A DNA stretch of 64,000 bases from Sediminicola arcticus. GTDB lineage: Bacteria > Bacteroidota > Bacteroidia > Flavobacteriales > Flavobacteriaceae. The position numbers and the translations under genes were made by a program. Where the stretch lies: NCBI RefSeq assembly GCF_040566695.1, contig NZ_JBEXAE010000005.1, forward strand, positions 286,947 through 350,946, read 5' to 3'. The notes under the pieces were generated by a model. The model did no database searches. It was not told the DNA's origin and saw only the letters and a list, made by a program, of their open reading frames with translations. This document shows, one piece after another, positions 18,001 through 26,296 of this stretch (the first letter of the stretch is position 1; each line of letters starts with the position of its first letter).

Positions 18001-18137
18001 AACACCAAGAAGTACTTAGGCAGGCTGCTTTGCTAATTGATGATTTTTCAAATGCCGTAAATTCTTTTATGCAAACCGAGTGGCTGTCATTTGAATCTGA
18101 AGTCAAAAAAAGCAACCTTCAATGGGAAGAAGAATAA
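15015..18137 (+). CDS. large secreted BNR/VPS10-like beta-propeller protein
   Basis: A 1040-residue exported protein with a signal peptide (cleavage near VTAQ, residue 21). The body carries about ten Asp-box/BNR repeats of the form S-x-DGG-x-TW (for example SENGGTSWK, SIDGGDTWQ, SNDGGNNWKK, TTDGGKTWKN, TNDYGKTWLR, SMDEGKTWEQ), which build the sortilin/VPS10-type propellers seen in glycosyl hydrolase-like proteins of Bacteroidota. The C-terminal ~250 residues (from about 770) are a beta domain then a helical, coiled tail. Family members are usually annotated as glycosyl hydrolases, but no catalytic residues are evident, so binding or processing of an extracellular polymer is only possible. It is convergent with the aldo/keto reductase gene. 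Confidence 0.8.
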   Translation: MRVQSIIILLVLSINHIVTAQKIDFFALKNLDIRNVGPANMSGRITAIDVVTANPKIMYVGAASGGVWKSENGGTSWKPVFDQQPTQNIGALVIQQNNPNAVWVGTGEGNPRNSMNLGMGVFKSIDGGDTWQQMGLESTKTIHRIIIDPIDANIIYVGAMGDPFTANEHRGLYKTTDGGLHWEKILFSNNQSGIADLVMDPTNNNKLFAALYEHKRTPYYFTSGGQGSGLYVSNDGGNNWKKQGESQGLPSGNLGRIGFAIAPSEPNRIYAKIEAKKNAIYRSDTGGDTWKMINDNPKFANNRPFYFQDLAVDTEDPDRVYNIYQPLSVSYDGGSTFDTIPMIPADETKGIHADFHAFWVNPNDAKHFIIGGDGGLGITYDHGKSWYFPETIPVAQLYHVGVDNDVPYNVYGGMQDNGNWSGPSYTWKRGGIRTLYWQYLVGGDGFDISPDLDNSRFGYGSSQNGNLYRYDKLTGYYVSVQPPPPDLKTSLRFNWNAGFARNPLDANSAYYGSQFVHLTYDKGASWKIISPDVTTNNPKHQQADYGGLTLDVSGAERYNSILTIAPSALDKNIIWVGTDDGQVQITTDGGKTWKNCTPKIKEMPREGWIAQIEASRFNPGAAWMVVNNYRKGDYAPYLFRTNDYGKTWLRMVDEEKVKGYALTVIQDPVEPKLVFLGTENGLWMSMDEGKTWEQFKNEFPSVSTMDLKIQEPESALIVGTFGRAIWVLDDLLSLREITANRLKKGITALPINNVVQVKGLFINPPGNIWSGFHTTFEGENKVFQKTKIPFYLSVQPEADIKVKAEVYDPQNRLINTIETGDVQKGLNYMVWKLDENSNSLPGAWSDDFSRDIPVLPGEYTIVLHYNAYKDTTRVKVIPDPRFDIPSNVDKELYDFRKEIDVQVAILVKHLKYIDQKKVLVDSFIKKQNNAQVKTGDPLFIVVKNMEQQLIQLRSKGQTPKPERQVGAWQSFETSPFSKIQEALNIAAAQTKVPSSQHQEVLRQAALLIDDFSNAVNSFMQTEWLSFESEVKKSNLQWEEE

Positions 18138-18159
18138 TGGAGATCAGTTTTATGATAGT

Positions 18160-19608
18160 CTAACTTAAAACCGCTTCTGCTTCAATTTCCACCATATAAC
18201 CATTACCTACCAATTTTGCCTCCACTAAGGTATTTGCAGGGTTGATGCCCTGGAACCTTTCTCCATGGGCTCTAGCAACGGGTTCCCAATCTTCAAGTTG
18301 ATTTACAAAAATTCGGGTCCGTACCACATCTGCCAATGATCCTCCAAAAGAGGTTAGTACACCTTCAATTTTATCAATAATAAAATGTGTTTGTGCAGCA
18401 GCATCATTGCCACCAATCATCATAGTACCGTGTGTAGCGGTAGTGCCAGAAACATGAATTCTATTTCCATCTTTAACGGCTCTGCAGTAACCGGCATATT
18501 CTTCCCATTCCGTGCCACTAAAAATCTGTTCTCTATTTTTACCCGTCTTTATTGGAGTAAACGCTTTGGGTATAGTTTCTAAATGATCACTAAGATCTCC
18601 AGAGGCGGTTAAAAAAGGAGGTTTTCTATATTCGTCCCCACAATCGCCAGGTATGGGTTGTAATTGATTTTGTGCATTTTTTATGGCAGAGATATCTTCA
18701 AGTTGCAAATCAATTTCTAGTATCCGTTTATTATCTGCAATATGCTCACTTTCTCCTAGACGTGCACCCACAATTATAGCGGCAACAGTTGGGTTTTCTA
18801 AAATATACCTACTAGCTATGTTTGCAATGGAGGCTTGGTGTTTATCTGCAATTTCTTTTAGGGTCTGCAATAAATTTTGATAAGGAGTCCACCCTCCGGC
18901 AGTATCAATAAAACGCTTGTACTTCATTTGCGACCAAGTGGTCAACTCAGTATCTTTAGGTTCGGATTTCCCTAACCATTTATCTGTTAAAAACCCGCCA
19001 GCCAAGGTTCCAAAAGCCAAAATTTTTACGTTATACGTTTCGCAAACATGTTTCATTTGTAATGAGGCTCTTTGGTCGATAACCGAATGGCAAATTTGAT
19101 TACTAACAATAGGAATGCCACTTGCACAGGCAATTCGTAAATGAGCTGCATCAAAATTAGTTACGCCAAGGTGTTTTATCAGCCCTTCTTCTTGTAATTC
19201 TTTTAAATAAAAAAGACCATCGAGCCAACTTGGATCGGGATAAAACCAAGCGTGAAATTGTATCAAGTCAATACAGGGTAGTTGCATTCTATCGAGGGCA
19301 GTTTGTACTGCTTCACGAACATCACCACGACAAATCTTTCCTGGCTTGGGCACCCATTTTGTGAACAATTGAACGCCATTTTTATTTTCAAGACTATTTT
19401 TAAAGGTCCCAGCAATAATTTCACTGGAACCGTAATGATCGGCCATATCAAAAGAGGTAAGTCCAGCATTTATATAAGGCTGCATATATTTTGAGGTAGC
19501 AACAGGATCTAAGGTTTTACCATCTCGCTCCATGTCAGCTATTTGCCACAGACCTGTAACAATGCGTGATATCTCTAATTGTTTGGCTAATTCAATTGTT
19601 GCTTTCAT
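18160..19608 (-). CDS. aldo/keto reductase-RidA fusion
   Basis: A 482-residue protein of two domains. Residues 1 to about 330 are an aldo/keto reductase: FDMADHYGSSE (Asp/Tyr), FTKWVPK (Lys) and IQFHAWF (His) supply the tetrad, and AAIIVGARLGESEHI is the NADPH-binding C-terminal part. Residues about 360-482 are a RidA/YjgF-type imine deaminase domain, with VRTRIFVNQLEDWEPVARAH, whose arginine is the substrate-binding one, and a final VEAKLVGNGYMVEIEAEAVL. The pairing suggests oxidoreduction coupled to clearance of an imine or enamine intermediate. The gene follows an APC permease by 3 bp, and a DUF885-like peptidase gene lies upstream, so amino-compound catabolism is plausible. Confidence 0.88.
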   Translation of the reverse strand: MKATIELAKQLEISRIVTGLWQIADMERDGKTLDPVATSKYMQPYINAGLTSFDMADHYGSSEIIAGTFKNSLENKNGVQLFTKWVPKPGKICRGDVREAVQTALDRMQLPCIDLIQFHAWFYPDPSWLDGLFYLKELQEEGLIKHLGVTNFDAAHLRIACASGIPIVSNQICHSVIDQRASLQMKHVCETYNVKILAFGTLAGGFLTDKWLGKSEPKDTELTTWSQMKYKRFIDTAGGWTPYQNLLQTLKEIADKHQASIANIASRYILENPTVAAIIVGARLGESEHIADNKRILEIDLQLEDISAIKNAQNQLQPIPGDCGDEYRKPPFLTASGDLSDHLETIPKAFTPIKTGKNREQIFSGTEWEEYAGYCRAVKDGNRIHVSGTTATHGTMMIGGNDAAAQTHFIIDKIEGVLTSFGGSLADVVRTRIFVNQLEDWEPVARAHGERFQGINPANTLVEAKLVGNGYMVEIEAEAVLS

Positions 19609-19611
19609 GTT

Positions 19612-21090
19612 TTATTCTTCAGGAAGTTTTAAAAATCGTTTTCTTAAATGGGGCTCATTTTTTTTCAATCTTCTCCAGTTATAAACAAATATAATACTGG
19701 CAAAGCCCATGACTATTATCCAAATAGGGGTAGAATGAAAATACCATGCTTTGGTTTCTGCTGTTAAATCTTTGTAGGTATGGATGGTTAGAAAACCAGA
19801 CAAGGTAAGTATGCCCAACCAGCCAATACATAACTGCACGGTGCGGTTTTTTAATACAGAGATGCGTTGTGCCACTTGCGAATTAACCTTAGTAATGGTT
19901 ACCAAGGTTATGCACATGAGCAGAAAGTTTACCATCATGGAGGTCACCATAATATCAATACCCAAAAAGAAATCACCAGCTAAGTGTGAGCCTAAAACCC
20001 CTATGCTTGCCATAAAACCGGCTAAGATGAGTGCTATATGAGGGGTGTGGTTCTTCGGATGAATTCTAGAAATAGCTTTAGGGAATATAGCATCTTTAGC
20101 CCAAGCAAACATTAGTCTAGAAACGGATAAAAGCATAGCCGGCAAATCGTTGATTAAGGCAATGGCAGCACCTATTAAAATGGCAATGCCCCAGCCAGAG
20201 GGTAAAACGTAGCTTAAAAGACCTGGTGCTGTAATGTCTTTTTCCATGGATTCTGCTGCTACAAAACTCCATGGTACTATATGGTAGACTGCTGCGGCAA
20301 ATAAAAAGTAAAAACACCCTACGCTGAGTATGGCCAACAAAATTGCCCGAGGAAGATTTTTAGTTGGATTTTTTGCTTCTCCACCGGCTTGTGCAATAGA
20401 ATCGAACCCAATAAAACTAGAGAAAAGTAACGCAGCCGCTGACATGAAAATACGCCAATCAAAAGCAGTTTCTGCCACGGGTTTAAACGTTCTTCCTTCT
20501 TTTTCCCGCAGCGCAATTAAAAAATCAGTAGTATCAAAAACGAGCCCTGATATAATCACAATACCCCCAAGAGCAAACATTAAAAACATCATGGGTAATA
20601 CTATATTTTTATAAGATTTTAAGCCGCGAATGTTAACTACCACAAAAAACCAAATAAGACACAAAGCAAGTCCAACTCTGACCCAACCAATTTCAAGAGT
20701 CAATGAAATGTTCTCCCAACCAAAACTAGCGGTTACGTCGCGGATAAAAGGAATAGTGATGTATGCGATTACACCAATAACTATTGATAGACCAAACCAT
20801 TGGGAAAAGCTGGCTACAAAACCTAAATAGGGGTTTAGACCTCGGCTGGCATAAATGTAACTTCCTCCTGCCCGTGGCATGGCTGATGCCAAAATAGCAT
20901 AGGCCAAGGCCGCAAATACGGCGGGTATAGCAGCAAATAGAAATGCGGGCAATACATACGGTCCAATACCAGGAACATTACGCTGAATCATAAAAGGCAC
21001 TACGTTAATGGAAGCCCCTAACATGGAACAGACCCCCGTAGCAATAAGAGCTAAAAGCCCCATTTGGCGAGTCAGTTTTTTAGTACTCAA
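19612..21090 (-). CDS. APC-family amino acid permease
   Basis: A 492-residue inner-membrane transporter with about twelve helices. The APC signature is present near the N-terminus (LLALIATGVCSMLGASINVV) and continues through RAGGSYIYASRGLNPYLGF; the glycine-rich unwound first helix and the SFIGFDSIAQAGGEAKNP segment (helix 6 region) fit amino acid/polyamine/organocation transporters. Substrate is not predictable from sequence. It is transcribed with the aldo/keto reductase-RidA gene (3 bp gap) and 61 bp after the DUF885-like gene, suggesting import of an amino compound released by the peptidase-like protein and handled by the fusion enzyme; this is inference. Confidence 0.9.
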   Translation of the reverse strand: MSTKKLTRQMGLLALIATGVCSMLGASINVVPFMIQRNVPGIGPYVLPAFLFAAIPAVFAALAYAILASAMPRAGGSYIYASRGLNPYLGFVASFSQWFGLSIVIGVIAYITIPFIRDVTASFGWENISLTLEIGWVRVGLALCLIWFFVVVNIRGLKSYKNIVLPMMFLMFALGGIVIISGLVFDTTDFLIALREKEGRTFKPVAETAFDWRIFMSAAALLFSSFIGFDSIAQAGGEAKNPTKNLPRAILLAILSVGCFYFLFAAAVYHIVPWSFVAAESMEKDITAPGLLSYVLPSGWGIAILIGAAIALINDLPAMLLSVSRLMFAWAKDAIFPKAISRIHPKNHTPHIALILAGFMASIGVLGSHLAGDFFLGIDIMVTSMMVNFLLMCITLVTITKVNSQVAQRISVLKNRTVQLCIGWLGILTLSGFLTIHTYKDLTAETKAWYFHSTPIWIIVMGFASIIFVYNWRRLKKNEPHLRKRFLKLPEE

Positions 21091-21151
21091 AGAAGGTATT
21101 TCATTTTTAATTTATTCTGTTAAGGTTCATATAATTGTAATACATGCGGTG

Positions 21152-22798
21152 CTACTCTGAAATATAAGTTTTGACATTGGTTAGTTCCCAACGCCCCAAT
21201 GATATTGGGATATTTCCAATGGAGTTGAGTTGGTCAAAAAATACCCGCATTTCAAAAGGTTCGTTTTTTAATTCTTTCATTCTGGCGTATTCTGCAAGTG
21301 TATTTTCAATTAGGTATTTACCTGTAATATAACTTGTACCGTAGCCTGGTTGCCGTAAATAAAGCTGTTGTTCAAAAAGCAATAGTTCTTTTTCTGTTTT
21401 CATCCAGCCACGAGGGGTGTATTCGGAGTGGATACTTCCTGCTTCCTCCATGGTCATTTCATTGGCATGGGCATAAAGCGAACCTAAACCTCGGGCAGCA
21501 CGTTGAGCAATCATGATGTAAACAATTTCTCTGGATCTGGGTTGATCATCATAAAGACCTGCATCCATAAACATTTCTTCAACTGCGGTTGCCATACCTT
21601 CATTTCTTGAATCAAAAATATTGTATAACAACGGGCCTTTTCTAATTTCACTTTTATGGGGTTCTGTATCCATTCGAGCCAGTTCAAACCAATGGTAAAA
21701 ATGGGAATATAGGGGGCGCTGATCATAATGTGCTGTAATCCAAAAAAAGTTGCGTTTCTCTTTGGGTACAAATGCTCCAAGATGTTCATTTAAGGCGGGC
21801 TCAAAATAGTCTTTTACCGTCACCATTTCATTTTCATCTAAAAAATTGATCAAGCTCTTGGCTGAGGCTTTCGCGCGATTATCGTATTCTTCGGGAGTAC
21901 TGGCATCGGAAAGCAGGGGCAATTTTCTATTTCGGTGTTCTTCTAATTTTAAGGCAGCCCAGGCTCGGGTAAGCTCTCTTTTTAAAATCATTACCTCATC
22001 ATCCCAAGTCAAAGGAACTAAATGTACGTTTTGGAGGTACCATGTATACTCTTCTTTTCCTATACCCGATGGTCCTGTTTTTGTTATTGCTTCGGCCTGA
22101 AGCCAATCTACTAAATCATTGGTAGATTGTACGGCATTGTCAATAGTAATAAGGAGATTTTTATCCTTAGACACTCCGGGAAAATCCTTTATAGTGGTTA
22201 GGTTTTTACTCTGATCTATAATATCACGTATGCCGGCAATCCAAAGATCTTTGGCATTGCTCGTCAAATTTATTTTTGCCTGTTCGTTAATTGCAGGAAT
22301 AATTTTTAAATCGGCTATTAATTTTTTAGCACCCTCTTTGTCTAAAGGAAATTGATAGGTCCAAAGGTCGGTAATACCGTGGTGGGTTGGTCCTTCATGT
22401 GCAGGAACATCACTTCTCTCTGTCCATAACGACTTATAAAAGGCAGGATCTCTTTCCCAAGGGCGAAGTACTCTTTGGTTAAATTCATACCCATTCATTT
22501 CAGCATGTACAATATGCCAATCTACTTGTTGCGGAATAGGCCAAGCGATGGTATCAATACCCCGCAATTTCTCTTTTAATAGTTTAAATTTTGCTTCTCT
22601 TTTTTCAAAAGTTTTTTGGGTATAATCAGGTGCTCCATTGCGTAAAGGAGGATTTTCAAAAGTTCTCCACTCTTTAAATAAGGTCACTAAATTAGCATAG
22701 TCCTGATTCTTATTTTGACCCAAAACAAAATGGTTTGAAATCCCCAGGAGAAGGATACATAAAAAAAGAGATTTACTGGAGATGAGATTATTTTTCAT
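21152..22798 (-). CDS. secreted DUF885-like protein
   Basis: A 548-residue protein with a signal peptide (ends near VLGQ, residue 27). Its layout, a long helical protein with WPIPQQVDWHIVHAEMNGYEF early and SRNEGMATAVEEMFMDAGL near residue 402, resembles DUF885 proteins, where the second part corresponds to the EGWALYSE motif. The HE-x-G-H-H zinc-site stretch of typical DUF885 proteins is not obvious, so peptidase activity is uncertain. Periplasmic location is expected. It heads the leftward operon with the APC permease and aldo/keto reductase-RidA fusion. A hairpin at 22901-22937 separates it from the tRNA region upstream. Confidence 0.7.
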   Translation of the reverse strand: MKNNLISSKSLFLCILLLGISNHFVLGQNKNQDYANLVTLFKEWRTFENPPLRNGAPDYTQKTFEKREAKFKLLKEKLRGIDTIAWPIPQQVDWHIVHAEMNGYEFNQRVLRPWERDPAFYKSLWTERSDVPAHEGPTHHGITDLWTYQFPLDKEGAKKLIADLKIIPAINEQAKINLTSNAKDLWIAGIRDIIDQSKNLTTIKDFPGVSKDKNLLITIDNAVQSTNDLVDWLQAEAITKTGPSGIGKEEYTWYLQNVHLVPLTWDDEVMILKRELTRAWAALKLEEHRNRKLPLLSDASTPEEYDNRAKASAKSLINFLDENEMVTVKDYFEPALNEHLGAFVPKEKRNFFWITAHYDQRPLYSHFYHWFELARMDTEPHKSEIRKGPLLYNIFDSRNEGMATAVEEMFMDAGLYDDQPRSREIVYIMIAQRAARGLGSLYAHANEMTMEEAGSIHSEYTPRGWMKTEKELLLFEQQLYLRQPGYGTSYITGKYLIENTLAEYARMKELKNEPFEMRVFFDQLNSIGNIPISLGRWELTNVKTYISE

Positions 22799-22900
22799 AT
22801 AATTGATTCATTTAAATATAGTTTATGAGGATAAAACACAGGGGGTAAATTAGTTATTTTTTTTGGATACTTTTCTTAGACGGTCTAAAATAAGAGGTAC

Positions 22901-22937
22901 AAAAAAAACGGATAGTAGTAACTGATCCGCTTTTTTT
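22901..22937 (-). terminator. hairpin terminator before the DUF885-like gene
   Basis: An inverted repeat (CGGAT...ATCCG) is flanked by runs of A on one side and T on the other, so it could act in both directions. It separates the tRNA neighbourhood from the DUF885-like operon. Confidence 0.55.
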
Positions 22938-23092
22938 GGTACTGTTAGGATTTGTAGAAGGAACTTTGTTCTTTCTTTCTAGATACTTCGGTAAAGGATT
23001 TTGGGTTGGCCTTACAAAGAAAACCACGGTCGCTTTGCGCCCTTTTTTTGGTTTTCTTCAAAGCTGACGCAAGCATCGCTTTTTCGTAAAAC

Positions 23093-23139
23093 AAAAAACC
23101 ATATACTTTCGTATCTGGTTGGTAGTAGCGGGAACTGGA
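23093..23139 (-). repeat. partial copy of the 3' end of tRNA-fMet and its terminator
   Basis: This 47 bp segment repeats 23261-23308 with one mismatch. It contains the last dozen or so bases of the initiator tRNA (acceptor 3' strand and end of the T arm) plus the terminator hairpin. Beyond it the sequences differ. A duplicated tRNA 3' end is the classic footprint of site-specific integration, but only about 120 bp separates the copies, so any element has been lost. Confidence 0.8.
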
Positions 23140-23260
23140 TTCATTCGCCAATAAGGCGAATGGGCCAAGGGGAGAGGCTTTACTACGACCCAGATTTGGT
23201 TCCCAAATCAATTTTTTTCTGAATTTCAATCCATAAAGCAAGCTTTAAGATTTTATCCAA

Positions 23261-23289
23261 AAAAAAACCAGATACTTTCGTATCTGGTT
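23261..23289 (-). terminator. terminator of tRNA-fMet
   Basis: Reading leftward, a perfect 9-bp stem (CCAGATACG / the complementary GTATCTGG with a GAAA loop) follows the tRNA by a few bases and is followed by a long T-run, the form of a strong intrinsic terminator. Confidence 0.85.
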
Positions 23290-23293
23290 GGTA

Positions 23294-23367
<74 letters not shown>

Positions 23368-23376
23368 CTGTGAGTG

Positions 23377-23407
23377 CAAAGATACAAAGCTTTTTTGCTA
23401 TTATCAA
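23377..23407 (-). promoter_or_regulatory. promoter of tRNA-fMet
   Basis: Reading leftward there is TTG (23405-23407), a 20-base spacer and TATCTTTG (23377-23384), ten bases before the tRNA 5' end. This is the Bacteroidota sigma-A consensus (TTG at -33, TAnnTTTG at -7). Confidence 0.75.
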
Positions 23408-23487
23408 AACATAAATCAATAAATCTTTTTTAGTTACTTTCGGGCTTCATCTATTTAATTACATATCTTAGAAATTTTCTAGATTTT

Positions 23488-24855
23488 ATGAAAATAATCA
23501 ATGATTTCTTAGCCTCGGTTTTGCCTTATACAGAGTGGGTTATGCTCTTTCTCATCATAGGAGGAGGATTGTTTCTGGTTTTTTATTCCAAATTACTGCC
23601 TTATCGGTATTTTAAACATGCTATTGCAATTACAGCTGGGAAATACGATAATCCTGATGATCCTGGGGAGGTAAGTCATCTTCAGGCGCTCTCTTCGGCC
23701 GTAGCGGCAACTGTTGGGTTAGGGAATATTTCAGGGGTGGCTATTGCTATTTATTTGGGAGGTCCAGGAGTGGTATTTTGGATCTGGGTGACCGCTCTTG
23801 TGGGCATGTGTATAAAATTTTATTCCTGTAGCCTTGCAATTATGTTCCGAGGGCATGATAGTGAAGGCAACCTCCAAGGTGGTCCAATGTACTATATTAC
23901 GAAAGGTATGGGGATGAAAGCCAAACCATTAGCTGTGTTCTTCTGTTTGGCCGGCCTTTTTGGGGTACTCCCTGCCTTTACTGTGAACCAATTTACACAA
24001 ACCATCATGGGGGTGGTGCAGCCGAATGAGAATATTGCCCTCTTGGGAGATTTTAATTGGAAGTTGGGTATAGGCATTGTGCTCTCCATTATTACCTCCT
24101 TTGTTATTTTTGGGGGACTTAAAAAAATTGCCAAGGTGGCCACGGCTATAGTACCCTTTATGGTACTGGTCTATTTGGTAGCCGTCATTTATATTATGGT
24201 TATTAATGCGGGACAAGTATTTCCTTCCTTGAAGTTGATATTCGTAGAGGCGTTTAATTTTAAGACTGCTGTTCAGGGTGGCCTATGGGGTCTTATTATC
24301 ATAGGTATACGCAGGGCAGTTTTCTCCAATGAATCGGGAGTGGGAAATGCGCCCATGTACCATGGACAATCAAAGACCAATGAACCAATACAGGAAGGGC
24401 TTGTTGCTATGTTAGGCCCTTTTATAGATACTATTGTTGTATGTACTTTGACTGCCATAGTGATATTGTTGAGCGGAGCTCATTTAGAAGCAGAGAATAA
24501 TGGAATTACCATGACGCTTATCGCTTTTGAAAAATCACTCTATGGAGTTGGTGATATTCTGTTGATGGTGGTGGTAGCTGCCTTTGCACTTTCCACCTTA
24601 TTTACCTATTCTTATTACGGGACCAAATGCCTGTCCTTTCTGACCAATGCCAAAATTGGTAAGTATTACAACCACATTTATATCTTAAGCATTACCTTTG
24701 CAGCGGTCGCTTCGGTAGACCTTGTGGTAAATTTGATAGACTTATCTTTTGCCCTAATGGTGATCCCCAATATGATTGCGGTTCTCTATTTGGCACCCAA
24801 GGTGAACCAAGCAATGAAAATATATTTTTTAAAGGTAAAAGATGGCAGAGCATAA
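23488..24855 (+). CDS. alanine/glycine:cation symporter (AGCS family)
   Basis: A 455-residue polytopic inner-membrane symporter. The AGCS pattern is clear: LQALSSAVAATVGLGNISGV near residue 70, GGPGVVFWIWVTALVGM, and GGPMYYITKGMGMK, then IIIGIRRAVFSNESGVGNAP near residue 275. Family members carry alanine or glycine with sodium or protons. Its 3' end overlaps the start of era by 14 bp, suggesting co-transcription, although function is unrelated. Start at ATG 23488 gives a normal-length N-terminal helix. Confidence 0.92.
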   Translation: MKIINDFLASVLPYTEWVMLFLIIGGGLFLVFYSKLLPYRYFKHAIAITAGKYDNPDDPGEVSHLQALSSAVAATVGLGNISGVAIAIYLGGPGVVFWIWVTALVGMCIKFYSCSLAIMFRGHDSEGNLQGGPMYYITKGMGMKAKPLAVFFCLAGLFGVLPAFTVNQFTQTIMGVVQPNENIALLGDFNWKLGIGIVLSIITSFVIFGGLKKIAKVATAIVPFMVLVYLVAVIYIMVINAGQVFPSLKLIFVEAFNFKTAVQGGLWGLIIIGIRRAVFSNESGVGNAPMYHGQSKTNEPIQEGLVAMLGPFIDTIVVCTLTAIVILLSGAHLEAENNGITMTLIAFEKSLYGVGDILLMVVVAAFALSTLFTYSYYGTKCLSFLTNAKIGKYYNHIYILSITFAAVASVDLVVNLIDLSFALMVIPNMIAVLYLAPKVNQAMKIYFLKVKDGRA

Positions 24856-25726
24856 GGCAGGGTTTGTAAATATCATAGGGAATCCCAATGTGGGAAAATC
24901 CACGTTGATGAACGCTTTTGTAGGGGAGAAATTATCTATTATCACTTCCAAGGCACAGACCACAAGGCATAGAATCCTTGGGATCGTGAATGGGGATGAT
25001 TTTCAGATGATTTTATCAGATACTCCTGGCATCATTAAGCCGGCCTATGAATTGCAATCCTCCATGATGGGCTTTGTGAAATCTGCCTTTGAGGATGCAG
25101 ATGTACTAATCTATATGGTAGAGATTGGGGAGAAGGCCCTAAAGGATGAAGGTTTTTTTGATAAGATAAAGAATAGTAAGATCCCCGTATTACTGCTATT
25201 GAACAAGATAGACATATCAGAACAAGGGGTATTGGAAGAACAGGTGCAGTATTGGCAGGCTCAATTACCCGAAGCTGAGATACACCCTATTTCGGCCCTT
25301 CAGAATTTTAATGTCAAGGAAGTATTTCATAGGATCATGGACTTGTTGCCTGTTTCGCCACCTTATTATCCAAAGGATCAATTAACGGATAAGCCGGAAC
25401 GTTTTTTTGTAAACGAGACCATCCGCGAGAAAATCTTACAGCACTACAAAAAGGAGATTCCGTATTCCGTAGAAATAGATACAGAGGAATTTTTTGAAGA
25501 TGAAGACATAATCAGGATGCGCTCTGTAATTATGGTTGAACGCGAATCCCAAAAAGGCATCATTATAGGTCATAAGGGATCGGCCTTAAAAAGAGTAGGG
25601 GTTGAGGCCCGTAAGGATCTGGAAAAATTCTTTGACAAACAAGTGCATATGGAATTGTATGTAAAAGTGAATAAAAACTGGAGAAGTAATCTTAACCAAT
25701 TAAAACGGTTTGGATACAATCAATAA
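24842..25726 (+). CDS. era: GTPase Era
   Basis: A 294-residue ribosome-assembly GTPase. G motifs are GNPNVGKST (G1, residue 13 onward), the switch region TTRHRI, DTPG (G3) and NKID (G4), followed by a C-terminal KH domain containing IIIGHKGSALKRVGVEARKD, which binds the 3' end of 16S rRNA. Length is normal. It overlaps the symporter gene by 14 bp. It assists 30S maturation in the cytoplasm. Confidence 0.97.
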   Translation: MAEHKAGFVNIIGNPNVGKSTLMNAFVGEKLSIITSKAQTTRHRILGIVNGDDFQMILSDTPGIIKPAYELQSSMMGFVKSAFEDADVLIYMVEIGEKALKDEGFFDKIKNSKIPVLLLLNKIDISEQGVLEEQVQYWQAQLPEAEIHPISALQNFNVKEVFHRIMDLLPVSPPYYPKDQLTDKPERFFVNETIREKILQHYKKEIPYSVEIDTEEFFEDEDIIRMRSVIMVERESQKGIIIGHKGSALKRVGVEARKDLEKFFDKQVHMELYVKVNKNWRSNLNQLKRFGYNQ

Positions 25727-26218
25727 TTAGGGGTTGATGACCTCTGATATAAAAGAATAGAGCTCCTTCATTTGGGGCTCTCCTTTTTTTCTTCCTGTTC
25801 TGCCAAAGGCATAAAGCAAGCCCCAAACCACTATCAAGCCCACTAATAAACCTTTTAGAATGCCAATAGGTTTATCCAAAGACCAATTGGAATAGGCCCA
25901 AATACCAACAATAATAAATAGGGTGATCACTCCAAAATGCAGGAACATAAAGAAGGTCCATAGCGTAGGACTAGGACCGAAAAGGCCATTTATCCTACAG
26001 GAATTATTATCCTCTTCATATAGTTCCAGGTGAAGCTCAGGGGTCCATAAAGTGCGAAATCCTTGCTCGAACTTAATGAAAAGATGATCATCTATCCGAT
26101 TAACAAGAAATGGGTGTTTGTTAATTTCTTCGAATTTGTCTAGGATAATATCTTTTGAGGTATTTAAATGATGTTGGAATCTTGGTCTTAAAACGAGATC
26201 ATTCGATAGACTTTTCAC
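25727..26218 (-). CDS. small membrane protein of unknown function
   Basis: A 163-residue protein, convergent with era and starting 78 bp before der on the other strand. The N-terminal ~85 residues are soluble (LRPRFQHHLNTSKDIILDKF...FRTLWTPELHLELYEE); two transmembrane helices follow (about 86-108 and 116-137), then a basic GRTGRKKGEPQ stretch. No domain is recognised. It is probably an inner-membrane protein with a cytoplasmic N-terminal part. Conserved neighbours era and der do not imply a shared role. Confidence 0.75.
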   Translation of the reverse strand: MKSLSNDLVLRPRFQHHLNTSKDIILDKFEEINKHPFLVNRIDDHLFIKFEQGFRTLWTPELHLELYEEDNNSCRINGLFGPSPTLWTFFMFLHFGVITLFIIVGIWAYSNWSLDKPIGILKGLLVGLIVVWGLLYAFGRTGRKKGEPQMKELYSFISEVINP

Positions 26219-26271
26219 TGGTACAATTGATTATGAAATAAAAGATAGCATTTTACTTCGGATATAAATAG

Positions 26272-26279
26272 TACTTTTG
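26272..26279 (+). promoter_or_regulatory. likely -7 element of the der promoter
   Basis: TACTTTTG matches the Bacteroidota -7 consensus TAnnTTTG and is followed by GCAGC, 17 bases before the der ATG. No good TTG lies at the expected -33 distance, so the assignment rests on the -7 box alone. Confidence 0.45.
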
Positions 26280-26296
26280 CAGCAAATTAAAGAAGT

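Larger units (their letters stand above)
22799..23260. other. intergenic region without an identified gene
   Basis: Between the DUF885-like gene and the tRNA terminator I see no credible gene. A 98-codon leftward frame at 22945-23241 runs through the partial tRNA copy and its hairpin, has no recognisable domain and is probably chance. A short palindrome (CATTCGCC / GGCGAATG) sits at 23144-23162 beside the tRNA copy. Confidence 0.5.

Noticed and set aside
22945..23241. 98-codon leftward ORF beside tRNA-fMet
   Set aside because: It crosses the duplicated tRNA end and its hairpin, has no recognisable domain and a biased lysine/serine composition; probably chance.
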